Of a DNA stretch of 64,000 nt, positions 11,354 through 23,562 are shown piece by piece; position 1 is the first letter of the stretch; each line of letters starts with the position of its first letter. The position numbers and the translations under genes were made by a program. Where the stretch lies: the NCBI GenBank assembly GCA_021464245.1, contig JADCRB010000016.1, positions 9,309,879-9,373,878 on the forward strand. Reading direction: 5' to 3'. The notes beneath the pieces were generated by a model that did no database searches, was not told the DNA's origin, and saw only the letters and a program-made list of their open reading frames with translations. This DNA is from Carallia brachiata. Lineage: Eukaryota > Streptophyta > Magnoliopsida > Malpighiales > Rhizophoraceae.

Positions 11354-11552
11354 ATTTTAAAATAATTTAAACTGTGTTTATGATAGACTACTCCTGTTAC
11401 AGCCTGCGATAACACCCAGACTTGTTATCCTGTACGTCGGGATTTATTGCTGCCAAATTCGCAATAGGTCCAGTTGGAATCTAGTTTGACTCACAACCAC
11501 AATCAAACTATTTTAAAATAGAACAAATTTTTACAAATCTACAACCCTCTTT

Positions 11553-11565
11553 GGCTCTGATACCA
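11553..11565 (-). other. Viral primer-binding site, intact copy
   Basis: GGCTCTGATACCA on the plus strand reads TGGTATCAGAGCC on the minus strand, a perfect match to the initiator-tRNA-Met primer site that marks position 1 of caulimovirid genomes. It lies upstream of the movement frame, as expected. Confidence 0.88.
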
Positions 11566-11570
11566 AAGAG

Positions 11571-12130
11571 ACCCCCAGATCAGAAGAGGGAAGTAGAAAA
11601 GAAACAATAATATGAAGAATTTAAAAATATAAATGATTAAGACAATAAACAAGATCAAAGAAATAAATATATAAAAATATAAATGATTAAGATGAAAGAA
11701 ATAAATATAAAGATGGGCAGTTTAACCAGCCACTATAAAAAATATATATATAAATTGCAACCAGATGGGCGGCAGAGCTAGTCCGCATTGGTGCTTTCAA
11801 ACAAGATATAAAAAATATTAAACTTTTATTGATTTAAATAAAAAAAGTATATAAAGAAGTTTAAATAAAGAAATACTTACAAAATAGATTTATAATATAG
11901 GATGAGGGATCTGGTTTAAGTAGAGAGGGCCTGTTGAAGAAAGGACCTTTCTGGAGAAGGAGGGGCCTTTTGTTTAGAGAGAAGGGAGAGTGTTTAGGAT
12001 CGAGAATTTTAGAGAGAGAAGAGGTTGCTCAACTTTTGAGGAGCAAATAAAGTGAGAGCTTGGTTTTATAGGGGTTAAAGGTACTGTTTGGGTACTGTTA
12101 GTGATGATGGCATTTTTGTGGTTTATGTGA
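11571..12130 (-). promoter_or_regulatory. Viral intergenic region and promoter, copy A
   Basis: Non-coding, AT-rich minus-strand region between the post-RNase-H frame and the primer site. A TATA box (TATAAAA on the minus strand, plus 12064-12070) sits in CCCTATAAAACCAAG, followed by a pyrimidine-rich stretch with CTCTC motifs. The same module recurs at 18753-18760 and, mutated, near 26090. Its position fits the promoter for the terminally redundant full-length transcript. Confidence 0.6.
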
Positions 12131-13460
12131 ACAGCAGCAAGACGACTCTGCTAATGTCACTTTTCTGCTAGGAAGCCAGCATGTTCTTTGTTTATAATAG
12201 CCTTTTATGGTTTAGATGGTCCTGGCAATGATTTTATTTGGTTCTTCAACGGTGTCTAAATTGCTGGAAGAGAAAGTGATGATGGCATATTATATTGATT
12301 CCACCATCGAACATAAAATCTTCTGGTCAATGTAAGTCTTGCTTTATGTGGGGTATATTCATATTCCCATTTTAAGACCCATGGAACCAAGAAATTCGTG
12401 CAAAAGGAAAAGATTGGGGAAATTTTCTTTTCATGTGTTGAGGGTTTATACTGGGATTTAAAAAGATTGAAACTGGGTTCAATTTCTTGGTCAAGTATAT
12501 CTGGGATGCAACCAAAATAATCCTATCATTAAAGAAACTAGTTTGGAATATTTTTGGGTTTAAAGATTTTATCAAAATATATCAACCAAGTATGGCCTCT
12601 TCTTTTATTTTGATAACAAAAAAAGTTGAACCATGCCTGTTGATAATCCCAATAGGAGAAATATGGTGAATATGGTTATTTAGGGTTAATATTTTTATCA
12701 AATGTGTCTAATCCAGATGGAAAATCAAAATCCATTGGATGAAGGATGTTTAGAATCTAGCATGTAGAATAGGCAAAATCAAGGTTTGGGTCAAAGAGAG
12801 TGATAGGTTCTTTCTTGCCATTGGGTTGGAATTTAAATTTTACTGAAGGAGGTTGGATTTGAGAAAGGATGACCATATAGTAATAGATAGGTTTCTCATA
12901 ATCCCAAGGTTTATATTCTCAATTATCCCCAAAAATTATTCGTACTGTGTTTGAGGGGGTTTCCGAATTCATACCCATCCTCAAGTATAAACAAATTTTG
13001 AAAAACAAGTTTTAAGAAATACTCTGTCCACTTGGGAGTAGACAATTCTTGTGATTTTAAAACATTTTGAGAAAAGTTTTTAAGCAGAAGAAGCTCCTTT
13101 CTCGATTTGTTTTGAAACGGGTTTAGAAATCATACCTGAGCGTTTATTTTCTTCAGGCTGAGGTTTATTTTGAGAAATATTTTGGAGGGCAAGGAGTATT
13201 TCTGGGTTTTGAGCTAATTCTACAGCCCATTATTGGACTTGTAGCTCTTTTTCTTTTTTTTGTTCCTTCTCTTCCTCTTCACCAATGTCAATTCAAGAGG
13301 TTTACAAGAGGTTTATGGGTTTTAATGCCAGAAGCCATAAGTTTTTCAATGGTTGGTTTAGGTTTTAGAGGACTTTCAACGATTTCTTCGAAAACCTGAG
13401 TCTTGCCTTTGTCTTCTTTTTTGGTTTTTATTTTCATTGGAGGCATGATGACAATGATCT
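12131..13460 (-). pseudogene. Viral frame downstream of RNase H (ORF2-like), copy A
   Basis: On the minus strand a reading frame overlaps the end of RNase H, starting MPPMKIKTKKEDKGKTQVF near 13446. It runs through charged, Lys/Glu-rich sequence, then an aromatic-rich region (12372-12900). About 250 bases present in the other copies (18825-19080) are missing at about 12133, removing the acidic C-terminus. Function unknown; it corresponds in position to the second frame of florendoviruses. Broken by stops. Confidence 0.55.
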
Positions 13461-14270
13461 GTTTTGGATAAATTCTTTGGTATAGAGTTGCGTTCTCCTT
13501 TAATATATTCAACGCCAAAATCAAACATACGAAGTATAGCTTGCCATTGTGCAAAAATATGTTTAGAAGCACTGTTTTTAACATTTTTTCCAAAACTTCT
13601 TTTGCAGATTTACAATCACTACGAAGTAAAAACTTTTGATTAAGTAAATCCGATTGAAATTTTGAAATACACAAAACAATGCTTAAAATTACCTTTTTAA
13701 TAGTAGGATAATTTAATTGAGATTTGTTCCAATGTCCGAAAGTGTATTGTATTATACAATCCCGATCATTAGAAATTTGTTTTATAATTCCACCGTAACT
13801 AAGATCAGAAACATTAGTTTCGACAATCTTGGGAGTAGAAGGATCAACAATAGATAAGCAAGAAATATCTTTTACTTGGCGTTTTATCTGCTGTACAATA
13901 GCAATATGTTTATACAGTCCAAGGAGTAGGATTTTTCTTAAGCCTATCATGGAGGCAGTTAGCAAAATGATTTAGGTTGGGATAGAAATCAATAACATAA
14001 TTGAGACTACCTAAGAAAAGCTAAAGTTGAGATTATCAAGGATTTTTATCGAGAAATTTATCAGCAAAAGTAAGGAATCGCTCTATAGGAGTGATCGTTC
14101 CTTCAGTGATATAATGACCTAAGAAATGAATACGGGGCTAGAAGAGAGACAATTTGGTTTTAGAAACAATGAGATTATTTTTCTTAGTGATAAAGAAAAA
14201 TATTATTAGATGTTTAAAATGCTAATCAATAGTATGAGAAAACACCAAAACATTTTTGTGAATAATCAAA
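13440..14270 (-). pseudogene. Viral RT C-terminus and RNase H, copy A
   Basis: Minus strand. RT palm sequence (VFSHTIDQHFKH, then IHFLGHYITEGTI near 14080-14130) leads into RNase H (SYGGIIKQ, HWNKSQLNYPTIKK, LSIVLCISKFQSDL, FLLRSDCKSAKEVL) at 13470-13870. Compared with the plus-strand RT at 16430-16480, roughly 20 bases carrying the YVDD catalytic box are missing at about 14250. Stops lie near 13965 and 14030. Confidence 0.78.
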
Positions 14271-15290
14271 CAAGTTTCTTGCAGGTCTTCCAATTTTATT
14301 GGGAGAAAAGGTCCAAAATAGAATCAAAGAATCTATAGGAAATCCAATTCCTTATGGTAAATTTACATATGGTGAATTGATAAGTCTAACCCAAAAGGAA
14401 GGACTTAAGATTTGCCAAGACATTAAACTCCGAAAACATCTCAAATGGGAGATGAAGCGAACCAGACAAGAACTGGGAAGCTTTTGCCAACAGTTTGAGT
14501 TTAAGCCTTCGAAACCTTCAATGTCCTACTCTAAACCTTCTAAAAAGAAATCCTTCTTTAAATCTCAAAAACAGTTTGTATCAAAGGATGATACATACTA
14601 TAAAAAATCTTTTCCCAAGGAAACCAAGAAATCCTTTAAAAAGTTTCAGTTTAGAAGTAAGTCTAAACAAAATACTATAGATTTTAGTAAAGTTATTTGT
14701 TACAAGTGTAATCAACTAGGTCACACTGCTAAATTCTATAAACTCAACAAAAGAATCCAAGAGATTGACCTTGATGAAAAAATTCGTCATAAAATCCAGT
14801 TTTTTATTCTTGAAATGTCTGAATCTGATGTTACTCATCTGAAGAATCCCTTCAAATAGATGAATTAGCAACAACTAGTCCAGATACTAGTTCTGATTCA
14901 GACACTGAAAACCAAATTAATGTTCTTACTAAGGACCAAGAGTTCATTCTAAAGGTCATCACGAACATTAATGATCCTAAAATCCAAAAACAATATTTGC
15001 TTCAACTCCAACAATCTCTTGAAAACCCCCAAACATCTGCTTCAGCTTTAAACTCACAGTTAAATCTATATGATTTGACTACCATTCTCAATAAACAGAA
15101 ACAGAATAAACCTTCTAATCTCTCTCTTTGTAAGACTTGCAGTTAGAGATTAAACAATCAAACTTGAGCTTAAAGAACTTAAGCTTAAACAACAATCTGA
15201 TTCAGTCCTTTTACAACAATTGTTGTCAAAAGAAGCAGAAGATACAATTTCTTTTGAAGAATTAGACAAACAGGACAATTAACCTAAACC
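14271..15290 (+). pseudogene. Viral coat protein C-terminal region, copy C
   Basis: Plus strand. An open stretch 14299-14859 has the RIKESIGNPIPYG block, a Lys/Ser/Phe-rich basic segment, and a zinc knuckle CYKCNQLGHTAKFY whose last Cys is replaced by Tyr. The copy at 22964 keeps Cys there. After 14859 the frame continues with shifts through an acidic tail and a Gln-rich region (14900-15120), then a stop-broken linker to the protease. Inferred role: genome packaging by the zinc knuckle. Confidence 0.75.
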
Positions 15291-15665
15291 TGTTAAAATA
15301 AATAAACCGGTGGATTTTCTAAATGTTTTAAAAGAAATTACTTCTCAAAAATATTTGATAAAACTTTTAATTGTTTTTTCAAATGATTTTTCTCTAGACA
15401 CTATTACTTTAATTGATACAGGTGCAGACCTTAATCGTATCAAAGAAAGTATAATACCTAATAAATTTCATGAAAAAACTTTTGAAAAGCTTTCTGCTAC
15501 TAATAATGCTAGATTAACGATCAACGGTAAAATAGATGCTTGTATTGTTAATCAAGATATTAGTATTAAAACATCTTTTTTTTCTTGTAAATGATATCCA
15601 TCATACTGTTATTTTAGGAACACCAGTTATCAGTTTGATAACTCCTGACTAGGTAGGTTATCATG
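15291..15665 (+). pseudogene. Viral aspartic protease, copy C
   Basis: Open plus-strand stretch 15310-15594, with the catalytic DTGAD at 15414-15428 inside IDTGADLNRIKESI. A frameshift near 15590 separates it from ILGTPVISLITP, the usual second block of retroviral-type proteases. It would process the polyprotein in an active virus. Confidence 0.78.
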
Positions 15666-16605
15666 GAATATCATTTAAAGCAAAAAGTCAGAAATATGTT
15701 TTTAATTTTATTGAAAAACCTAAAAGAAGAAATCTCAATATTATAAAGGCTTTTTCCGTTTATAATAATAAGATCAATCTTTTGATTAAATCCAAAGAAA
15801 CAGAACTTTTTGATTTAAAGCAAATTAAAAAACAGCTTTCAACAGATTTTGTAAAAAAGAAGATTTTTGATTTACAAAATCTTTTTGAAAAGGAAATTTG
15901 TGCTGATTTGCCAAATGCTTTTTGGGAACGTAAACAACATATGTTAGATTTACCATATGAAAAGGATTTTGATGAGCGTCAAATTCCTATCAAGGCCAGG
16001 CCAATCCAAATGAATGCTAAACTACAACAGCATTGTAAACAAGAAATTTCTAATTTTCTTAGTAAGAAGTTAATCAAAAATCAAGATCACCTTGGTTTTG
16101 TGCAGCATTTTATGTAAACAAGAACTCATAAATAGAACCAGGTGTTTCAAGGCTTGTGATCAACTATAAACCATTAAACAAAACCCTCTGATGGATTAGG
16201 TATCCTATACCTAATAAACGTGATCTACTAAACAAATTGCATTCTACATTCATATTTTCTAAATTTAACATGAAGTCTGGATTTTGGCAAATATAGATTG
16301 ATTCAAAAGATAGATATAAAACTGCATTATCGGTTCCATTTGGTTAGTTCGAATGGAATGTTATGCCTTTTGGTTTAAAATACGCTTGGTGAATTTTTAG
16401 AGAATAATTAATGACATTTTTTTTTCTAATTATTCACATTTCATCATAGTTTATGTTGATGATGTTTTGATGTTTTCTCATACCATTGATCAGCATTTTA
16501 AACATCTAAAAACATTTTCCTTTATCACTAAGAAAAATGGTCTTGTTGTTTCTGAAAGCAAAAATGTCTCTTTTCCAGACTGTATTCATTTTTTAGAACA
16601 AATGA
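15666..16605 (+). pseudogene. Viral reverse transcriptase, copy C
   Basis: Plus strand. 15782-16117 holds the linker and RT start (FWERKQHMLDLPYEKDFDER). Further blocks follow with stops: VINYKPLNK near 16160, RYPIPNKRDLL near 16200, KFNMKSGFWQ near 16260, and YVDD at 16452-16463. The palm ends at about 16597 (CIHFLE) and jumps to coat-protein sequence at about 16606. RNase H is absent from this copy. Confidence 0.8.
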
Positions 16606-16829
16606 ACGATCCATCCCATCTAAAAAACAAAAACGCTGAACTTCTTTCGAACCTTAGATGTAAAAAACTTAGTGATTTTCAGTATTATAAAAGGTCTGAA
16701 ATAGGATCAAAGAATCCATAGGGAATACAATTCCTATAATAAACTTACATATGGTGAATTGATAAGTCTAACCCAAAAGGAAGGACTTAAGATTTGCCAA
16801 GACATTAAACTAAAGAAACATCTGAATGT
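16606..16829 (+). pseudogene. Viral coat protein scrap with internal deletion
   Basis: Sequence equivalent to 22395-22470 (starting GATCCATCCCATCTAAAA) is joined near 16690 to sequence equivalent to 22585-22710, losing about 105 bases. At 16830 the strand flips to a minus-strand movement fragment. Confidence 0.65.
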
Positions 16830-18110
16830 TAAGGAAAAACAAGGTTCTTTTGTCATTGTTATGGTCATAAAAATCCTGTTGTAAAATAGTTTTATGAAGA
16901 ACAAAGTCTTTTTCAAGGACATTTATAACATTCTCAGTTATAGCCGTGTATGTTGGTAACGTTGGTTTAGAGGGTGGGCTCTCTGGTTTATTTGTGGGTT
17001 CTGTGGATTGGTATACTGGATGAGGTATAGGGTTTTGGTAGTTTACCTATTGGAAAGACGTACTAGGTATCTCTAATGTAGAGTGCCTAGGTTTTACGAA
17101 TGAAGTTTAGTGTTAGTTGGGATGTTTATGATTGAAGGGGTCTTAGAAATTCTTCCAAGATCATTGGTACTGGTTGATGCATCATCAGAGAACTTAGAGC
17201 TCATAGATCTAGGAATTCTATCAAATTTTAATGTGACTTTATAGTCACCATATTGAGTGACTTGCATCAAATTAGGGTTTGGTTTAAGAGGTTGAGAACT
17301 TTCAGGTTCTGCATCAACCTGTAATGTCCATTCTTCAAAAAGGGAAACATCCTTCCATTGGATGGTTTTAGAAATATGAATATTGGATTTGTGAGGTCTG
17401 TCTGCAATAACGGTGTTTCACCCTTCTTTGAGTGAAGCAAATGTTTAGTAACTGAGAATGCAGATGTTAAAAGTTTACAATAAATTCGAAATATGAGTGC
17501 AATGGGTATAGATCCATACAACATGTTATAATTATGCATTTTAATCTGTAAAATAACACTTTTTAAAATATGTTCATCACTTAGAAAAATGGTCAAGTTA
17601 GGGTAACAATCAAAAAAGATTGTTCTTGAATTTAAGGTGGATTCAACTGTTCCAAGAAAGGAATCGTGAAAGTTTCGATGCCTAACATCCCTAAGAACTG
17701 TAAGTATAGATGTATCAAGACCTTCACGAGTCAAAGGTTTAACGCCAACTTAGACAAGACCTATGTGAATATATTCATAGCCCTTGGATTTATGTTGTTT
17801 TATGGATTTAGGAGTGAGAAGATGGATTTTCTCAAGAGATTTAGAGAGAGGAATATCTCTCTGTTCTATTTTAATATGAAAGTTAGATTTAAAAGGTAGT
17901 TTAGAAAGAATAGATTTGGAAGATTGATATATCTCACTTGGTTTTACATGTGGAATTTCTCAATTATCTATATTTTTAAAATCTTCAAAAGTTATTTCTT
18001 CTCTATTTACAACTCTATGGATTTCAGAAGACTCTGAGGTAGAAGAATTAGAGAGAGAACCAGATCTACAAAAATTAAAATCCATATTTTAAAATAATTT
18101 AAATTGTATT
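16830..18110 (-). pseudogene. Viral movement protein remnant, copy E
   Basis: Minus strand, near-duplicate of copy A. 17267-17734 reads MTREGLDTSILTVLRDVRHR and continues through HDSFLGTVESTLNSR and YPNLTIFLSDEHILKS, the 30K movement core. The N-terminal part lies at 17740-18085, the Pro-rich C-terminal part at 16830-17230. Frame breaks occur near 17230 and 17740. Confidence 0.75.
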
Positions 18111-18860
18111 TATGATAGACTACTTCTGTTACACCCTACGATAACACCCAGACTTATTGCCCTATACGTTGAGACTTATTGCTGCCAAATTTGCAACAGG
18201 TCCAATTAGAATCTACTCTTATTCACAACCACAATCAAACTATTTTAGAATAGAACAAATTTCTACAGATCGGAAGAGGGAAGTAGAAAAAAAACTACAG
18301 TATAAAGAATTTAAAAATATAAATGATTAAGACAACAAACAAGAGTATAGAAATAAATATATAAAAATATAAATGATTAAAATCAGAGAAATAAATATAA
18401 AGATGGGTAATTTAACCAGCCATTGTCAACAAAGAAACATAAATTGCAACCAGATGGGCAACAGAGTCAGTCCGCGTTGGTGCTTTCAAATAAGATATAA
18501 GGAATATTAAACTTTTATTGATTTAAATAAGAAAGTACATAACGAAGTTTACATAAAGAAATACTTGAAAAAGAGATTTATAATATGAGAAGAGGTTTAA
18601 GCAGAGAGGACTTGTTGAAGAAAGGAGCTTTCTAGAGAAGGAGGGTTCTTTTGTTTAGAAGGAAGCGAAAGTGTTTAGGATTGAGAGTTCTAGAGAGAGA
18701 GAGAGAGGAGGAGGCTACTCAACTTCTAAAGAGCAAATGAAGTGAGAACTTAGTTTTATAGGGGTTGAAGGTACTGTTTGGGTACTGTTAATGAACGGTG
18801 GCATTTTTGTGGTTTATGTGAATAGTATTTTACTGTTTATGACCGGTAGCAATTTTGTAA
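18111..18860 (-). promoter_or_regulatory. Viral leader and intergenic promoter, copy E/F (primer site deleted)
   Basis: Same non-coding module as 11360-12130. The stretch that holds the primer site in copy A is missing at about 18264, where CTACAGAT joins CGGAAGAGGG. The TATA module is retained (TTTTATA at 18754-18760 on the plus strand). Without the primer site this junction could not prime reverse transcription. Confidence 0.62.
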
Positions 18861-20238
18861 ATATTACAAATAGTATAAAAATAGATACTGTAAAAATTTA
18901 CAAGAAATTTTACATAGAATGATTTGCAAAGTAATCATCCTCTTCATCTTCTTCCTCATCTTCATGATCTTGGGCGAGACTGATAAGTTTGCCTTCAGAC
19001 TTTTTAGATGAACTAGGAGGAGGCATATCTTGAGACATTTCTTGCAAAGTTGCAAGATATTTGTCTCTGGTTTTAGTAGTAGCAAGATGACTCTACCAAT
19101 GTGACTTTTCTACTAAGAATGCAACATATTCTTTGTTCATGATAGCCTTCTATAGTTTAGATGGTCCTGGAAAAGATTTTATTTGGTTCTTCAACCATGT
19201 TTGAATTGTTGGAAGAGAAAGTGATGATGACATCTTATATTGATTCCACCATCGGACATAAAATCTTCTAATCAACATGAGTCCTATTTTATGTAGGGTA
19301 TATTCATATTCCCATTTTAAGACCCATAGAACAAAGAAGTTCGTGCAAAAGGAAAAGATTGGGGAAATTTTCTTTTCTTGTGTTGAGGGTTTATACTGGG
19401 ATTTAAAAAGATTAAAATAAGGTTCAATTTTTGGGTCAAGTATATCTGGGATGCAACCAAAATAATCCCACCATTGAAGAAACTAGTTTGGAATAATTTT
19501 GGGTTTAAAGGTTTTATCAAAATATATCAACCAAGTATGGCCTCGTCTTTTATTTTAATAACAAAAAACGTTGAACCATACCTGTTGATAATCCCAATAG
19601 GAGAAATATGGTGAATGTGGTTGTTTAGGGTCAATATTTTTATCAACTGTGTCTAATCTAGATGGAAAACCAAAATCCATTGGATGAAGGATGTTTAGAA
19701 TCTGGCTAGTAGAATAGGCATAATCTAGATTTGGGTTAAAGAGAGTGACAGGTTATTTCTTGCCATTGGGTTGGAATTTAAATTTTACTGAAGGAGGTTG
19801 GGTTTGAGAAAGAATGGTCATATAATAATAGATAGGTTTCTCATAGTCCCAAGGTTTATATTCCCAATTGTCCCCAAAAACTGTTCGTATTGTGTCTAAG
19901 GGTTTCCGAATTCATACCCATCCTCAAGTACAAATAAATTTTGAAAAACAGGTTTTAAGAAATACTCTGCCCACTTGGGAGTAGACAGTTCTTGTGATTT
20001 TAAAACATTTTGAGAAATGGTTTTAACAGAAGAAGCTTCTTTCTTGATTTGTTTTGAAACAAGTTATTTTGAGAAATATTTTGGAGGGCAAGGAGTATTT
20101 CTGGGTTTTGAGCTAATTTTGCTGCCCATTTTTGAACTTGTAGCTCTTTTTCTTTTTTTTGGTTTCTTCTCCTCTTCCTTTTCAACATCTTTTATCCAGA
20201 AGAGGTTTATGGGTTTTAATGGCATAAGCCATAACATT
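18861..20238 (-). pseudogene. Viral frame downstream of RNase H (ORF2-like), copy F
   Basis: Minus strand. 20000-20188 is Lys-rich and may form a coiled coil (QVQKWAAKLAQNPEILLAL). 19200-19560 is rich in Trp/Tyr/Phe (for example FLQWWDYFGC). The C-terminus near 18910-19085 has TRDKYLATLQEMSQDMPPP followed by an acidic tail, DHEDEEEDEEDDYF, and a stop. Interrupted by stops and shifts. This copy keeps the segment lost in copy A. Function unknown. Confidence 0.55.
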
Positions 20239-21130
20239 TTCAACGATTGTTTTAGGTTAAAATCTCATTCCCAAATCCATAAAACAACATAAATCCAAGG
20301 GCTATGAATATATTCACAGGCCTCATCCAAGTTGGCTTTAAACCTTTGACTCGTGAAGGTCTTGATACTTTTATACTTGCAGTCCTTAGGGATGCTAGGC
20401 ATCGAAACTTTCATGATTCCCTTCTTGGAACGATTGATTCTGCCTTAAACTCAAGACCAATCTCTTTTGATTGTTACCCTAACTTGACCATTTCTTTAAG
20501 TGATGAACATATTTTAAAAAGTGTTATTTTGCAGATTAAAATGCATAATTATAAAATGTTGCCCGGATCTATACCCATTGCACTCATATTTTGAATTCAT
20601 TATAAACTTTTAACATCTGCATCACCTAAAGAAGGGTGAAACACTGTTATTGCAGACAGACCTTACTAAATCCAATATACATATTCCTAAAACCATCCAA
20701 TAGAATGATGTTTCCTTTCCTAAAGAATGGACATTACAGGATACTGTAGAACCTGGAAGTTCTCAACCTTCTGAACCAAACCCTGATTTGATGCAAGTCA
20801 CTCAATATGGTGACTATAAGGTCATATTAAAATTTGATAAAATTCCTAGATCTATGAGCTCTAGGTTCTCTGATGATGCATCAACCAGTACTATTGATCT
20901 TGGAAGAATTTCTAGGATCCCTTCAGTCATAAACATCCCAACTGACACTAAACTTCCATTTGTAAAACCTAGGCACTTTACATCAAAGATACCTAGTATG
21001 TCTTTCTAATAGGTAAACTACCAAAACCCTATACCTCATCCAGTATACCAATCCACAGAACCCACAAATAAACCAAAGAGTCCACCCTCTCAACCAACCT
21101 CACCAACATACTCAACTATAACTGAGAATG
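20239..21130 (+). pseudogene. Viral movement protein remnant, copy G
   Basis: Plus strand. The strand flip at about 20238 joins tail-frame sequence to movement sequence starting at KQHKSKGYEYI. 20304-20594 carries FKPLTREGLDTFILAVLRDA and the LNSRPISFDCYPNLTIS core in frame. 20788-21009 carries the SSRFSDDASTSTIDL domain. Single-base shifts separate the parts. Confidence 0.76.
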
Positions 21131-22560
21131 TTATAAATGTCCTTAAAAAGGACTTCATTCTTGATAAAACTATTTTACAAAAGGATTTTTATACAGACCA
21201 TAACAAAGACAAAAGAACATGGTTTTTCCTTTATTTTCTTGAAGACAAGCATGAGATTCAAAAATAATTTTATGATTTTGTGCTTGCTAATCAAGTTCAT
21301 ACTCTTTTCTTTGACTGGTTTGAAATTCATACAATTTCTTTAGAGTGGATGAAGGAGTATCCATATTTCACATGGATTTTTCCTAAATCCGCAAATCCTA
21401 TATCTCAAAAACAAAAACTGCAGGAATGGGAAATAGATGGAAAAACAGTCCAATATAAACATCCACCTCCCAGGAAAATCACATTCACACACAAAGATTC
21501 TCAAATTGAGCCTTCTCTTTATAAACTTTATACTAACTCTGAAGATAAGAATTTGAAGAGCATTCTTGAAAAAAACAATTTCACAAACGCCAACCTCCAA
21601 ACCATAGGAAATCAGTTGATTAGGATAAAAAAACACGTCTAGCAAACTGATTTATCTTCAGTAAAGGTTGATAAATCATCCAATAAATCCCTTGATAAAC
21701 CTAAAATCGAATCCCATAAAAATCCCATCTTCAAACCTTTCCAAATATCCCAGGAAAGCCAAAAGCAAGTCCAAACTCATAAAACAGAGTTTCTTGAAGT
21801 AATCAAGGAACAACTCACTAAAATCGAATCTATTGGTTCAGCAAGACTATCTACTTCTCAAGTTGTTTTAGACACACCTGTAAACTAGTAGTCCTTCCTA
21901 CTCTTAGTAAGCCTGTCCATATTATCGAGCAAGCCTCTAAAGTAGAGATTCAAACAACTAAGCCAGAAGCCCACAAGTCAATAAACTTGTTTGGTGTCCA
22001 TCCACCCAACCTATAACTCGAGCACTAGACAATGACATTGACTCTAAAACCCTCCTAACCCAAACCAAATACAATGTTAATTCTGTCTATGAATGGAATA
22101 TAGATGGAATATCATAATATAATATTGTGAGCTTTTTACAACAAATGATTATGGCAGCTAATGCCTATAAAACTCAAACATATGTTTCTAATCGTACTAT
22201 AGCTAAAATCCTTATTGCAGGATTTACAAGACAGTTAAAAGGATGGTGGGATTACCATCTTATGGAAGCACAACGATTAGAAATTTTAAACTCCGTAAAA
22301 CTTGATAAAAATGAGGATTCAATCCTTGATTCATCAGAAACCCAATTCAGGATGCAGTATCAGTACTAATCCTGACAATCTCTCTGCATTTCATAGGAGA
22401 TCCATCCCATCTAAAAGACAAAAACACTGAACTTCTTTCGAACCTTAGATGTAAAAACTTAGTGATTTCCAATATTGTAAAAATACGTTTCTTACTAGGC
22501 CTATACTTGAGAAGAATCGAATCAATTATTCTGAAAAAAAAAAAAGTTTCTTGCAGGTCT
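21131..22560 (+). pseudogene. Viral linker and coat protein N-terminal region, copy G
   Basis: Plus strand. 21280-21642 (LANQVHTLFFDWFEIHTISL.., KYPYF-type block) is the region between movement and coat domains. 22127-22369 contains AKILIAGFTRQLKGWWDYHL, a conserved coat-protein-like block of caulimovirids. Stops are present at about 21643, 21890 and 22370. Confidence 0.65.
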
Positions 22561-23405
22561 TTCAACTTTGTTGGGAAAAAAGGCCCAAAATAAGATCAAA
22601 GAATCCATAGGAAATCTAATTTCTTATGATAAACTTACATATGGTGAATTGATAAGTCTAACCCAAAAGGAAAGACTTAAGATTTGGCAAGACATTAAAC
22701 TCCAGAAACATCTGAAATGGGAAATGAAGTGAACCAGACAAGAATTAGGAAGCTTTTGCCAACAGTTTGAGTTTAATCCTTCTAAACCTTCAATTTTCTG
22801 CTCTAACCCTTCTAAAAAGAAATCCTTATTTAAATCTCGAAAATAGTTTGTATTAAAAGATGATACATACTATAAAAAATCTTGTCCCGAGAAAACCAAG
22901 AAACCCTTTAAAAAGTCTCAGTTTAGAAGTAAGTCTAAACAAAATAGTACAGATTTTAGTAAAGTGATTTGTTACAAGTGTAATCAACCAGGTCACACTA
23001 CTAAATTCTGTAAACTCAACAAAAGAATCCAAGAGATTGACCTTGATGAAAAAATTCGTCATAAAATCCAGTCTCTTATTCTTGAAATGTCTGAATCTAA
23101 TATTAGCTCATCTGAAGAATCTCTTCAAATAGATGAATTAGCAACAACTAGTCCGGATACTGGTTTTGATTCAGATATTGAAAACCAAATTAATGTTCTT
23201 ACTAAGGACCAAGAGTTCATTCTAAAGGTCATCAAGAACATTAATGATCCTAAAATCCAAAAACAATATTTGCTTCAACTCCAACAATCTCTTGAAAACC
23301 CCCAAACCTCTACTTCAACTTTAAACTCACAGTCAAATCCATATGATTTGACTACCATTTCAATAAACAAAAATAGAATAAACCTTCTAATCAAGCTCTA
23401 CAACA
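22561..23405 (+). pseudogene. Viral coat protein C-terminal region, copy G (zinc knuckle intact)
   Basis: Plus strand. The basic Lys/Ser-rich segment (22790-22960) is followed by ICYKCNQPGHTTKFCKLNKR with all CCHC ligands, then an acidic Ser-rich tail and a Gln-rich tail. 22964-23413 is the longest clean stretch. Upstream stops (for example near 22731 and 22846) break the link to the N-terminal part. At about 23405 it joins a short minus-strand movement scrap. Confidence 0.75.
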
Positions 23406-23562
23406 TCATATAATGTCCATTCTTCAGGAAGGGAAACATCCTTCCATTGGATGGTTTGAGGAATACGAATATTGGATTTAGTGAGGTCTGTCTGCAATAA
23501 TAGTGTTTCACCCTTCTTTGAGTGATGCAGATGTTTAGTGACTGTGAATCCAAATGATTTCT
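23406..23562 (-). pseudogene. Viral movement protein scrap
   Basis: About 157 bases matching 17310-17460 on the minus strand (WKDVSLPEEWTL region). It is embedded between plus-strand segments. Confidence 0.6.

Noticed and set aside
22964..23413. A possibly functional zinc-knuckle protein because the stretch is open for 149 codons
   Set aside because: It starts inside the viral coat domain, upstream stops break it, and its end is fused to an inverted scrap.
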